NCBI GenBank assembly: GCA_027065775.1
Contig: JAMONN010000168.1
Coordinates: 1 to 34,423, forward strand
Direction of reading: 5' to 3'
From: Flavobacteriaceae bacterium
Lineage (GTDB): Bacteria; Bacteroidota; Bacteroidia; Flavobacteriales; Flavobacteriaceae
DNA: 34,423 bases
The notes beneath the pieces were generated by a model, which was not told the DNA's origin, did no database searches, and saw only the letters and a program-made list of their open reading frames with translations. How positions within the stretch are numbered: position 1 is the first letter of the stretch; each line of letters opens with the position of its first letter. The position numbers were made by a program, and so were the translations under genes. Below are positions 8,415-16,712 of the stretch, piece after piece.

Positions 8415-8888
8415 ATGAAAAAAATTAAGAAATATAAGTTAGAATGCGAAATAGATCATGATTATTTTCTAATCGGAATTCATTCTGTTTTAGAAGATTA
8501 TCGCTTAGCTTATTTTTTAAATCATACTTTTAATATTCAATTAAAAAGGAAAAATAAAAACATTGAATTCACTAAAAAAGAAGGTTCTTTTTCTAATTAC
8601 GATTATGATGATATAAACAATTTTTGTTACTGGTCTTTGGTTAGCAACAAACAAGTAGAAGAAAAAGAGGTATCTAAAGAATCGTTTAATCTTTTTGAAG
8701 AAATTTCTAACACCTATATATTAATCCCTGAAAAAAAAAATACCGATTATTTTTTAAAAATAGAAGGTAATTTTAACAAGATTACAATTCAAGCAATCAC
8801 TAAAAAAATTCATGAGATTCATAGAGTAATGACAACTTACCAAATGAATCCTAACGAGTTAAGATCAAAAGATTTTTTAATATTTTAA
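8415..8888 (+). CDS. IPExxxVDY family protein
   Basis: A 157-aa Bacteroidota-specific protein of unknown function. The family signature appears as IPEKKNTDY at about residues 103-111, with Thr where Val is usual. No signal peptide or membrane segment is visible, so it is cytoplasmic. The start is the only sensible ATG. It ends two bases before pyk, and this family is typically found just upstream of pyruvate kinase, so the two are almost certainly co-transcribed and may be functionally linked. Confidence 0.85.
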   Translation: MKKIKKYKLECEIDHDYFLIGIHSVLEDYRLAYFLNHTFNIQLKRKNKNIEFTKKEGSFSNYDYDDINNFCYWSLVSNKQVEEKEVSKESFNLFEEISNTYILIPEKKNTDYFLKIEGNFNKITIQAITKKIHEIHRVMTTYQMNPNELRSKDFLIF

Positions 8889-8890
8889 TT

Positions 8891-10318
8891 ATGGCAAGTA
8901 CAAAAAAAACAAAAATAGTAGCAACATTAGGTCCAGCGTGTGATTCTTACGAAATGATTGAGAAATTAAGCATCGCAGGAGTTAATGTATTTAGAATAAA
9001 TTTTTCGCATGCTGAATATGAAAATGTAAAAAAAATTGTAGCATCTATTCGTAAAATGAATAAAGCATTAGGGCACAATGTTGCTATTTTAGCAGATCTA
9101 CAAGGTCCTAAATTACGAGTTGGTGATATGGGTGATGGTTTTGAAGTTATAAAGGACAATATTTTTATTTTTACTACAGAAAAATGTAAAGGTTCTTGTG
9201 AAAAAGCATACATGACCTATCAAAATTTTCCAAACGATGTAAAAGTTGGCGAAAAAATTTTAGTAGATGATGGTAAATTATGTTTTGAAGTAATTTCAAC
9301 CGATGGTATTTCAGAAGTGAAAACAAAAGTTTTAGTAGGCGGAATTTTACATTCTAAAAAAGGAGTAAATCTACCAAACACAAATATTTCGCAACCTGCA
9401 TTAACCGAGAAAGACATTAAAGACGCTATTTTTGCTTGTGAAATTGAAGCGGATTGGATTGCCTTATCCTTTGTAAGAAATCCAGAAGATTTACAACAAT
9501 TAGAAAAATTAATTAATGAAAATTCGGATTGTAAAATACCAATTATTGCTAAAATTGAAAAACCAGAAGCAGTTGAAAATATAGATGCTATAATTCGTTC
9601 TTGCGATGGCTTAATGGTTGCTCGTGGAGATTTAGGCGTAGAAATGCCAATGGAAAAAGTGCCTTTAATTCAGAAAATGTTAGTTGACAAAGCAAAATCT
9701 GCCAGAATACCAGTAATTATTGCCACACAAATGATGGAAACTATGATTACTAATTCCGTTCCTACAAGAGCAGAAGTTAATGATGTTGCCAACTCTATTA
9801 TGGATGGTGCAGATGCAGTCATGCTTTCGGGAGAAACATCGGTTGGTAAAAACCCCATAAAAGTAATTGATCAAATCCGAAAAATTATTGTTGGTGTGGA
9901 AGATTCTCCAAGAATTACAGTTCCACAAAAACCGCCACATATACGTACTAATAGATATATAACAAAATCGATTTGCTATCATGCTGCACACATGGCAAAT
10001 GATGTAGAAGCAACTGCAATTCAAACATTAACTAATAGTGGTTATACTGCATTTCAGATTTCTGCTTGGAGACCAAATGCCAATATTTTGGCTTATACTT
10101 CCAATAAAAGAATATTATCTAGATTAAACTTACTTTGGGGCGTAAAAGCATTCTTCTATGACAGATTAGAATCTACAGATCAAACAATTAAAGATTTAGA
10201 GGAAATTGCTTTAAACCAAGGTTATGTGGAGAGAAATGATTTAGTAATTACATTATCTTCTATGCCAGTTGCAGAGAAAGGCATGGTAAATACATTAAGA
10301 TTAACAGAAATAAAGTAA
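8891..10318 (+). CDS. pyk: Pyruvate kinase
   Basis: A 475-aa enzyme that converts phosphoenolpyruvate and ADP to pyruvate and ATP, the last step of glycolysis. It starts with TKIVATLGPACDS. The substrate-binding signature IIAKIEKPEAVENID and the loop MVARGDLGVEMP are intact, as is MTNSVPTRAEVNDVANS near 290-310. The C-terminal regulatory domain is full length. It follows the IPExxxVDY gene with a two-base gap and converges on the RNase HI gene. Confidence 0.97.
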   Translation: MASTKKTKIVATLGPACDSYEMIEKLSIAGVNVFRINFSHAEYENVKKIVASIRKMNKALGHNVAILADLQGPKLRVGDMGDGFEVIKDNIFIFTTEKCKGSCEKAYMTYQNFPNDVKVGEKILVDDGKLCFEVISTDGISEVKTKVLVGGILHSKKGVNLPNTNISQPALTEKDIKDAIFACEIEADWIALSFVRNPEDLQQLEKLINENSDCKIPIIAKIEKPEAVENIDAIIRSCDGLMVARGDLGVEMPMEKVPLIQKMLVDKAKSARIPVIIATQMMETMITNSVPTRAEVNDVANSIMDGADAVMLSGETSVGKNPIKVIDQIRKIIVGVEDSPRITVPQKPPHIRTNRYITKSICYHAAHMANDVEATAIQTLTNSGYTAFQISAWRPNANILAYTSNKRILSRLNLLWGVKAFFYDRLESTDQTIKDLEEIALNQGYVERNDLVITLSSMPVAEKGMVNTLRLTEIK

Positions 10319-10340
10319 GAACAGTTTTTACAAAATTAAA

Positions 10341-10395
10341 GTAAAGACGTCTTGCAAATAATTAAGATAAAGACGTTTTGACAAGACGTCTTTAC
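10341..10395. terminator. Inverted repeat between convergent pyk and RNase HI genes
   Basis: GTAAAGACGTCTTG (10341-10354) is exactly complementary to CAAGACGTCTTTAC (10382-10395). A third related unit AAAGACGTTTTG lies between them at 10369-10380. It occupies the whole convergent spacer and directly touches the stop codon of the leftward gene. It probably serves as a bidirectional terminator and also looks like a member of an interspersed repeat family. Confidence 0.65.
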
Positions 10396-11034
10396 TTATT
10401 TTCTACCAAAATCAGCAGGGATTTCGCCCCAAGCTTTGGTTTCCCATTTTAGAATATTTTTATGTTTTATTACTTCGGGATTATTATTTAACCAGATAAT
10501 CGCTCTATTTACCAATTCAAAAATTTGCTTGTTTTCTGAAGTTTTTTTAATGGTAGTTTTAATTTTCTTCTGCCAAACCCAACTTATTGCTGTTCTACTA
10601 TCAGAATATATAGCCAAGTCTAAATTGTTTTTTTTACAATATGCCAAACCATGCACTAATGCTAAAAATTCCATTAAATTATTACTACCACCTTTAAATG
10701 GTCCTAAATGAAAAAGCTCCGTTTTGGTATCGGTATAAACACCTTGATATTCCGAAATACCTTTATTATTACATGCGCCATCAACAGAAATAGTATTTAA
10801 TATTGGTTTGCCAATCTTTGCTAATTCTTCTTTAGAAAGCGTTGTTTCGTGTATGGTTTTACCAATAAAATCCTCATAATTACCATTGTAGGCTTTTTCT
10901 GCCATTTCCTTGGTTTTAAAAGATTTGTATTTAGCACCAACATAATTTGTGATTTGCTTTTTACAAGTATTCCATGAAGTAAAAATTCCTTTTTTTTCCC
11001 CTTCCCAAACGACGTAATATTTTTTCTTTCCCAT
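10396..11034 (-). CDS. RNase HI-like protein with N-terminal viroplasmin domain
   Basis: A 212-aa protein. Residues 4-50 (KKYYVVWEGEKKGIFTSWN through KAYNG) match the caulimovirus viroplasmin/RNase H1 N-terminal hybrid-binding domain. Residues 78-210 form an RNase H fold with the acidic residues D85 (SVDGAC), E122 (NLMEFLAL) and D145 (YSDSRTA). It should cut RNA in RNA-DNA hybrids such as R-loops and primers. It lies 46 nt downstream of purN and is likely co-transcribed. Confidence 0.9.
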   Translation of the reverse strand: MGKKKYYVVWEGEKKGIFTSWNTCKKQITNYVGAKYKSFKTKEMAEKAYNGNYEDFIGKTIHETTLSKEELAKIGKPILNTISVDGACNNKGISEYQGVYTDTKTELFHLGPFKGGSNNLMEFLALVHGLAYCKKNNLDLAIYSDSRTAISWVWQKKIKTTIKKTSENKQIFELVNRAIIWLNNNPEVIKHKNILKWETKAWGEIPADFGRK

Positions 11035-11080
11035 CTTTATCTTCCTAAAGGGAAGAAATTATTAAATTCATTAACAAATC

Positions 11081-11653
11081 TTAATTCTTTTTATTTAAAA
11101 TAACCTCTTCAATAATTTTCGGAAAATTAGTCATTTCTAATACCGCAATTTTTTTAGCAACATCAAATTCATTTTCATTTTCATCAATATCAAACGATTT
11201 TTGAAAAATAATTGCGCCTTCATCATAATTTTCATTTACAAAATGAATGGTTATTCCTGATTTTTTTTCTTTATTCTGAATAACTGTTTTATGAATATGC
11301 ATACCATACATTCCTTTTCCACCAAATTTTGGAAGTAGCGCAGGATGAATATTTATTATTCTACCTGAAAATTCTTTAATAATATTTTCAGGTATTTTTA
11401 ATAAAAAACCAGCTAAGACAATATAATCTACATTCTTTTTTAAAAACTCAAAAATCTTATCCGTTTGATTTAATTCCGCTTTACTAAATATTAAATGACT
11501 AGTGTTAAGATTGTTAGCACGATCGATTACTTTGGCATTCTTATTGTTAGTTAAAACATGAGTAACAATAGCGGTTTTCTTCTTTTGAAAAAAATCAATA
11601 ATATTTTCAGCGTTCGTACCAGAACCTGACGCAAAAACAACAATACGTTTCAT
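11081..11653 (-). CDS. purN: Phosphoribosylglycinamide formyltransferase
   Basis: A 190-aa folate-dependent enzyme that formylates GAR in purine synthesis. The N-terminal phosphate loop FASGSGTNAENI and the catalytic set N101, H103 (NIHPALLPKFGG) and D144 (NENYDEGAI) are present. Length is normal for the family. It diverges from acpP, a neighbour arrangement common in Bacteroidota. Confidence 0.95.
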   Translation of the reverse strand: MKRIVVFASGSGTNAENIIDFFQKKKTAIVTHVLTNNKNAKVIDRANNLNTSHLIFSKAELNQTDKIFEFLKKNVDYIVLAGFLLKIPENIIKEFSGRIINIHPALLPKFGGKGMYGMHIHKTVIQNKEKKSGITIHFVNENYDEGAIIFQKSFDIDENENEFDVAKKIAVLEMTNFPKIIEEVILNKKN

Positions 11654-11796
11654 AAATAGAACTAAGACAGTTATTATCTCTCACAAAAAAAAGAATTATT
11701 ATTAACAAATTGAGAATTATTATCAAAAAATTACACTTTTTTATCATTTAGTACTCAATAAATTTGAGGTAAATGGTAAATTAAAAATTAATTGTT

Positions 11797-11804
11797 TACT
11801 TTTG
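11797..11804 (+). promoter_or_regulatory. -7 element of acpP promoter
   Basis: TACTTTTG fits the Bacteroidota TAnnTTTG element and lies 29 nt before the acpP ATG, giving a leader of about 20 nt. No good TTG is seen at the expected -33 spacing. Confidence 0.5.
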
Positions 11805-11833
11805 CCTCGTAATTAAAAATTAAAATTAAAATT

Positions 11834-12067
11834 ATGTCAGACATTACATCAAGAGTAAAGGCTATTATCGTTGACAAATTAGGAGTTGACGACAATGAAG
11901 TAACATTAGAAGCAAACTTTACAAACGATTTAGGAGCAGATTCATTAGATACTGTAGAATTAATTATGGAATTCGAAAAAGAATTCGATATCCAAATTCC
12001 AGATGACCAAGCAGAGAATATTGCAACGGTTGGACAAGCAGTTACTTATATAGAAGGAGCTAAATAG
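11834..12067 (+). CDS. acpP: Acyl carrier protein
   Basis: A 77-aa acidic carrier of growing fatty acyl chains. The phosphopantetheine site is S37 in [11 protein letters not shown]. Length and motif order are standard. It is followed by a strong hairpin terminator and then fabF, so it can be expressed at a much higher level than its neighbour. Confidence 0.98.
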   Translation: MSDITSRVKAIIVDKLGVDDNEVTLEANFTNDLGADSLDTVELIMEFEKEFDIQIPDDQAENIATVGQAVTYIEGAK

Positions 12068-12095
12068 TAATTTATTTTACTAAACTAATTTAATT

Positions 12096-12133
12096 ACGAG
12101 TACTTTCTTTTTAAGAATGTACTCGTTTTTTTT
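12096..12133 (+). terminator. Intrinsic terminator after acpP
   Basis: ACGAGTAC and GTACTCGT pair, with an inner TTCTT/AAGAA extension, and a run of eight or more T follows. This is the clearest rho-independent terminator in the window. Confidence 0.85.
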
Positions 12134-12156
12134 ATTTTAATTCAATTATAATTGAT

Positions 12157-12164
12157 TATATTTG
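12157..12164 (+). promoter_or_regulatory. Possible -7 element for fabF
   Basis: TATATTTG matches TAnnTTTG and lies just after the acpP terminator, with a leader of about 90 nt to the fabF ATG. The -33 element is not obvious. Confidence 0.4.
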
Positions 12165-12263
12165 GGTTTTATTAAAAAAAAACGAGCATAATAAATATTT
12201 CTCACATAAAATAATAACTATTTTGCGAACAGCATATGACCGATTTAAAAATAGTATAGACAT

Positions 12264-13517
12264 ATGAAATTAAAACGAGTAGTAGTAACAGGATTAGGAG
12301 CATTGACGCCAATTGGTAATAATATTACAGAATATTGGGACGCTCTATTAAAAGGAATAAGTGGTGCTGCACCAATTACTTATTTTGACACATCAAAATT
12401 TAAAACTCAATTTGCTTGCGAAATCAAAAATTTTGAAGTTACAGATTTTATTCATCGTAAAGAAGCAAGGCGAATGGATAAGTTTACACAATACGCAATA
12501 GTTGCTTCCGATGAAGCGATTTTAGATGCTAAACTAGATTTAGAAAAAGAAGATTTAAGTAGAATAGGTGTGATTTGGGGAGCAGGAATTGGTGGTATAG
12601 AAACTTTTCAAAACGAAGTTTTAGATTTTGCTGCTGGTGATGGAACACCAAGATTCAATCCGTTTTTTATACCAAAAATGATTGCAGATATTGCACCAGG
12701 ACAGATTTCTATAAAATATGGTTTTCGAGGCCCTAATTTTGCAACAGTTTCTGCATGTGCATCTTCTGCAAATGCAATGATAGATGCTTTTAATTATATT
12801 CGTTTAGGTCATGCAGATATTTTTGTAACTGGTGGATCTGAAGCAGCAGTAACTTTAGCAGGAATGGGCGGTTTTAATTCTATGCACGCACTTTCCACAA
12901 GAAATGACGACCCAAAAACAGCATCAAGACCTTTTGATAAAGATCGTGATGGTTTTGTTTTAGGCGAAGGTGCAGGCGCATTAATTTTAGAAGAATACGA
13001 ACACGCAAAAGCACGTGGAGCAAAAATATACGCCGAATTACTTGGTGGCGGTTTATCCGCAGACGCACATCATATTACAGCGCCACATCCTGAAGGTTTA
13101 GGTGCTTTAGCTGTAATGCAAAATTGTTTAAAAGATGCTGGTTTACAACCAAAAGATGTGGATGCTATTAACATGCATGGTACATCTACAGGTTTAGGCG
13201 ACATAGCCGAATCGAAAGCAATAGTTAAAGTTTTTGGCGAACATGCGTACTCCATTAATATCAATTCTACCAAATCAATGACAGGTCATTTATTAGGTGC
13301 CGCTGGTGCTATTGAGGCAATTTCTTCAATTTTAAGCATCAAACACGGAATTGTACCGCCAACTATAAATCATTTTACAGGTGATGATGAAATTGATTCA
13401 AAATTAAATTTTACCTTTAACACACCACAAAAGCGAGATATTAAAGTTGCCATGAGCAATACTTTCGGTTTTGGCGGACATAATGCTTGTGTATTATTCA
13501 AAAAGTTAGAAAACTAA
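12264..13517 (+). CDS. fabF: Beta-ketoacyl-ACP synthase II
   Basis: A 417-aa condensing enzyme that extends acyl-ACP with malonyl-ACP. The Cys-His-His triad is complete: C165 in VSACASSAN, H305 in NMHGTSTGLGD and H342 in MTGHLLGAAGA. The N-terminus KRVVVTGLGALTPIGN is typical of FabF. It sits between acpP and rnc, a gene order shared widely in bacteria. Confidence 0.97.
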   Translation: MKLKRVVVTGLGALTPIGNNITEYWDALLKGISGAAPITYFDTSKFKTQFACEIKNFEVTDFIHRKEARRMDKFTQYAIVASDEAILDAKLDLEKEDLSRIGVIWGAGIGGIETFQNEVLDFAAGDGTPRFNPFFIPKMIADIAPGQISIKYGFRGPNFATVSACASSANAMIDAFNYIRLGHADIFVTGGSEAAVTLAGMGGFNSMHALSTRNDDPKTASRPFDKDRDGFVLGEGAGALILEEYEHAKARGAKIYAELLGGGLSADAHHITAPHPEGLGALAVMQNCLKDAGLQPKDVDAINMHGTSTGLGDIAESKAIVKVFGEHAYSININSTKSMTGHLLGAAGAIEAISSILSIKHGIVPPTINHFTGDDEIDSKLNFTFNTPQKRDIKVAMSNTFGFGGHNACVLFKKLEN

Positions 13518-13538
13518 AATTAACAAATAGTTAATAAT

Positions 13539-14270
13539 ATGAATTTTTTAAAGAAATTAAAAAAACCGAAATCTAAAGAAGATGAGGCCTTTTTAATTTC
13601 TTTAAAATCTATTATTGGGTATAAACCAAAAAATATATTTTACTACAAAAAAGCATTTACGCACAGTTCTGTTAAAAAAATTAAAGATGGCAAACCTTAT
13701 AATTATGAGCGTTTAGAGTTTTTAGGAGACTCTTTTTTAGATGCTATAATTGCAAATTATTTATACAAGAATGCACCTTTAAGAGACGAAGGTTATTTAA
13801 CACAAATGCGTTCTAAAATTGTAAGTCGTCAAAATTTAAATAAAATAGGTAAAGATTTACAATTAACAAAATATGTGCATAGTACAGTAGCGGAAGAAAA
13901 ATTTGGGGAAAATATTTTTGGAAATATTTTTGAAGCCTTAATAGGTGCTATATTTTTAGATAAAGGTTATTCTGGTTGTGAAAAATTTATACATAAAGTA
14001 GTCATTAAACCTTACGTAAATATAGAAAAACTAGAAGGAAAAATAACTAGTTACAAAAGTGTTTTAATAGAATATTGTCAAAAAAAGAAGAAAGAAATTA
14101 AATTTGACATTTACGAAGATAATGCAAAAGAAAAAGTAAAACATTTTTCGGTTAGATTATCTATAAATAACAAAGTTATCTCCAAAGGAAGAGCAACTTC
14201 AAAGAAAAAAGCCGAAGAAATTGCTTCAAAAAGAGCGTATTATTCTTTTCAAAGTAGTATTGAAAAATAA
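13539..14270 (+). CDS. rnc: Ribonuclease III
   Basis: A 243-aa double-strand-specific endoribonuclease for rRNA and mRNA processing. The nuclease domain has the signature YERLEFLGDSFLD (E60, D64 and neighbours) and GNIFEALIGAIFLD with E132. At the place of the metal-ligand Asp of E. coli (D114, three residues before the Glu) it has N129. The C-terminal dsRNA-binding domain is at about 165-240 and ends in the basic KKKAEEIASKRAY. It starts 21 nt after fabF and is probably in the same transcript. Confidence 0.95.
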   Translation: MNFLKKLKKPKSKEDEAFLISLKSIIGYKPKNIFYYKKAFTHSSVKKIKDGKPYNYERLEFLGDSFLDAIIANYLYKNAPLRDEGYLTQMRSKIVSRQNLNKIGKDLQLTKYVHSTVAEEKFGENIFGNIFEALIGAIFLDKGYSGCEKFIHKVVIKPYVNIEKLEGKITSYKSVLIEYCQKKKKEIKFDIYEDNAKEKVKHFSVRLSINNKVISKGRATSKKKAEEIASKRAYYSFQSSIEK

Positions 14271-14326
14271 TCCTTATTTTTGGTTTTCATTGTTAATTTC
14301 GTATCACGAAAAACTACCTTTATTAT

Positions 14327-15490
14327 ATGATATCAAATCAAAAAGATAAATTTAAACTACCTAACAATATAAGTTACTTAAACGGTGCATTCATGTCTCC
14401 TTTTTTAAAGGAAGTAGAAAAAATTGGTCACGAATCAGTTAGTCAAAAATGTTTCCCTTATCAAATTATTGGGGAAGATTTTTTCTTGCAAACCAATAAA
14501 TTAAAACAATTATTTGCGTTATTAGTTGAAGTTAAAGACTATCAAAATATTGCCGTTATACCATCCGTCTCTTACGGAATAGCAAATGTGACAAATAATA
14601 TTGTTTTAAAAAAAGAGGATGAAATTTTAGTTATTGATGAACAATTTCCCAGTAATATTTATTCTTGGCAAAAATTAGCAATTAGATATGACGCTAAAAT
14701 TATTACAGCAAAAGCACCTAAACTAGTAAAAGATAGAGGCCGAAACTGGAATAAATTAATATTAGATTCCATTACAAATAAAACAAAAGTTGTGTCATTA
14801 CCAATTGTACATTGGAGCGACGGAACTTTGTTTGATATAAAAGCAATTCGAGAAAAAACAAATAAACACAATGCTTTATTAATTATTGATGGAACACAAA
14901 GTATTGGTGCATTACCATTTTCGGCTGAAGAAATAAAACCCGATGCTTTAATTTGTGCAGGCTACAAATGGTTACTTGGACCATATTCTATTGGTTTAGC
15001 ATATTACTCCGATGATTTTTGTAAAAACGCAGAACCTATTGAAGAAAATTGGATAAACAGAAAAAATAGTCAAGATTTTACAGGTTTGGTAAATTATGAA
15101 AAAGATTATGAACCAAAAGCAGGAAGATTTAACGTTGGTGAAATGAGTAATTTTACATTAACACCAATGTTAATTAAATCATTAGAGCAATTAATAGATT
15201 GGCAACCAAAAAATATTCAAGAATATTGTAGAGAGATTTCAAAAAGTGCCATAAAAGAACTACAAGATTTAGGTTGTTTTATTGAAGAAGAAAATTACAG
15301 AAGTTCACATTTATTTGGTGTTTATTTACCCGAAAATATAGATTTAGAAAAATTAAAAACTAAATTTACCAAAAACAATATTTTTGTTTCTTTTAGAGGT
15401 AATGCTATTCGCGTTGCTTCACATCTGTATAATACTAAAGAGGATTTCGAGAAATTAGTTGCTTGTTTTGCAAACATATTATTAACCTAA
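14327..15490 (+). CDS. Class V aminotransferase family PLP enzyme
   Basis: A 387-aa fold type I PLP enzyme. The Schiff-base lysine is K214 in CAGYKWLLGPYSIG, and the ring-contacting Asp is D188 in IIDGTQSIGA. The family includes cysteine desulfurases, kynureninases and isopenicillin N epimerases. It lacks the cysteine-containing C-terminal loop expected of SufS/IscS, so an amino acid aminotransferase or lyase is more likely. The substrate cannot be told from sequence. It is 56 nt downstream of rnc, and no pathway partners are adjacent. Confidence 0.85.
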   Translation: MISNQKDKFKLPNNISYLNGAFMSPFLKEVEKIGHESVSQKCFPYQIIGEDFFLQTNKLKQLFALLVEVKDYQNIAVIPSVSYGIANVTNNIVLKKEDEILVIDEQFPSNIYSWQKLAIRYDAKIITAKAPKLVKDRGRNWNKLILDSITNKTKVVSLPIVHWSDGTLFDIKAIREKTNKHNALLIIDGTQSIGALPFSAEEIKPDALICAGYKWLLGPYSIGLAYYSDDFCKNAEPIEENWINRKNSQDFTGLVNYEKDYEPKAGRFNVGEMSNFTLTPMLIKSLEQLIDWQPKNIQEYCREISKSAIKELQDLGCFIEEENYRSSHLFGVYLPENIDLEKLKTKFTKNNIFVSFRGNAIRVASHLYNTKEDFEKLVACFANILLT

Positions 15491-15596
15491 AATAAAACTT
15501 ACAGAAATTGTAAAACCAATTGAAATCTCTACAATTGAAGCAAAAAAATTATTTCAAAAATTCAAAACAAAAAAAGAATTTTATTTAGATTATTAA
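15486..15596 (+). pseudogene. Possible C-terminal remnant of a lost gene
   Basis: A frame open for about 36 codons without an ATG runs from just before the aminotransferase stop and encodes a lysine-rich peptide ending KKEFYLDY. Its composition is protein-like, but I recognise no family. It may be the tail of a deleted gene or chance. Confidence 0.2.
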
Positions 15597-15629
15597 TTCG
15601 TAATTTTCCGTTTTAAAACCAAAACAATC

Positions 15630-15654
15630 CTTCAAGTATTTTAAACCCTTGAAG
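15630..15654. repeat. Short inverted repeat upstream of isoaspartyl peptidase gene
   Basis: CTTCAAG (15630-15636) and CTTGAAG (15648-15654) enclose 11 AT-rich bases, ending 21 nt before the next ATG. It may be a leader hairpin or part of an interspersed repeat family. Confidence 0.4.
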
Positions 15655-15675
15655 AATTATAAAATATAAGATTAA

Positions 15676-16605
15676 ATGCAAAAATTCTCCATAGCAATTC
15701 ACGGTGGCGCAGGAACTTTAGTAAAAGGAATGATGACACCCAAAAAAGAAAAAGCATATAAATCTGCTTTACAAGACGCTTTAAATAAAGGATATACTAT
15801 TTTAAAAGATGGTGGTTCTGCAACAAAAGCAGTAGAACAAGCAGTAATTGTATTAGAGAATTCTCATTTATTTAATGCGGGAAAAGGTGCTGTTTTTACG
15901 GCTAAAGAAACTCATGAAATGGATGCAAGTATTATGTGCGGAAAAACATTAAATGCAGGAGCAGTTTCGTTAATTAGTGGCATTAAAAATCCGATATCAC
16001 TTGCAAAAGACGTCATGGAAAAAAGCGAACACGTTTTTTTAGCAGGAAAAGGTGCTATGGAATTTGCAAAAGAACATAATTATCAATTAGAAAATGAAGC
16101 TTATTTTTATGATGAATTAAGACATGACCAATGGTTAGAAATTAGAGATACGGATAGTTTTCAGTTAGATCATTCCGTAAAAAAAGATTCTAAATTCGGT
16201 ACAGTTGGCGCAGTTGCTTGTGATCAAAACGGCAATATCGCTGCTGCAACTTCCACTGGTGGAATGACTAATAAAAAATACGGTCGCGTAGGAGATTCAC
16301 CAATGATTGGAGCAGGAAATTATGCTAATAATAAAACTTGTGCTGTTTCGTGTACTGGTTCTGGCGAATTTTTTATTAGAGGTGTTGTTGCTTATGATGT
16401 TTCTTGTTTAATGGAATTTAAAAACCTTTCGGTTGCTGATGCTTCAGAAGAAGTTATCCATAAAAGAATTTTAGAAATTGGTGGCGATGGCGGCTTAATT
16501 GCAGTTGATAAAAACGGAAATATTGCGATGCCTTTTAATACCGAAGGAATGTATCGTGCAAGTAAAACTTCCGAAGGAAATGAAGAAATTTTGATTTATA
16601 AATAA
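15676..16605 (+). CDS. iaaA: Isoaspartyl peptidase / L-asparaginase (cyanophycin dipeptide hydrolase)
   Basis: A 309-aa N-terminal-nucleophile hydrolase made as a precursor. The self-cleavage site lies before T176 in DSKFGTVGAV, giving alpha and beta subunits. The beta part carries the conserved STGGMTNKKYGRVGDSP and CTGSGEFFIR. The start IAIHGGAG is diagnostic of the family. No signal peptide is present, so it is cytoplasmic. Such enzymes split beta-aspartyl dipeptides, including the beta-Asp-Arg released from cyanophycin. It converges on the cyanophycinase gene and lies close to cyanophycin synthetase, so the second step of cyanophycin breakdown is the best assignment here. Confidence 0.92.
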   Translation: MQKFSIAIHGGAGTLVKGMMTPKKEKAYKSALQDALNKGYTILKDGGSATKAVEQAVIVLENSHLFNAGKGAVFTAKETHEMDASIMCGKTLNAGAVSLISGIKNPISLAKDVMEKSEHVFLAGKGAMEFAKEHNYQLENEAYFYDELRHDQWLEIRDTDSFQLDHSVKKDSKFGTVGAVACDQNGNIAAATSTGGMTNKKYGRVGDSPMIGAGNYANNKTCAVSCTGSGEFFIRGVVAYDVSCLMEFKNLSVADASEEVIHKRILEIGGDGGLIAVDKNGNIAMPFNTEGMYRASKTSEGNEEILIYK

Positions 16606-16606
16606 T

Positions 16607-16710
16607 CTTAACCGCAAAGGTCGCAAAGAAAAAAATCGCAAGGTCCGCAAAGTTTTTAAATCAATTATCCTTACATCCTTTGCGAAAACTTAGCGGTCTT
16701 TGCGGTTAAG
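16607..16710. terminator. Long inverted repeat between convergent iaaA and cphB
   Basis: CTTAACCGCAAAG (16607-16619) is the exact complement of CTTTGCGGTTAAG (16698-16710), and internal CGCAAAG/CTTTGCG units also pair. It fills the whole convergent spacer, one base after one stop codon and two before the other. It likely ends both transcripts and looks like a copy of a dispersed CGCAAAG repeat. Confidence 0.7.
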
Positions 16711-16712
16711 AA

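Noticed and set aside
9680-10024. Antisense reading frames inside pyk and similar shadows inside cphA and fabF
   Set aside because: They mirror conserved coding frames on the other strand and show no protein-like features.
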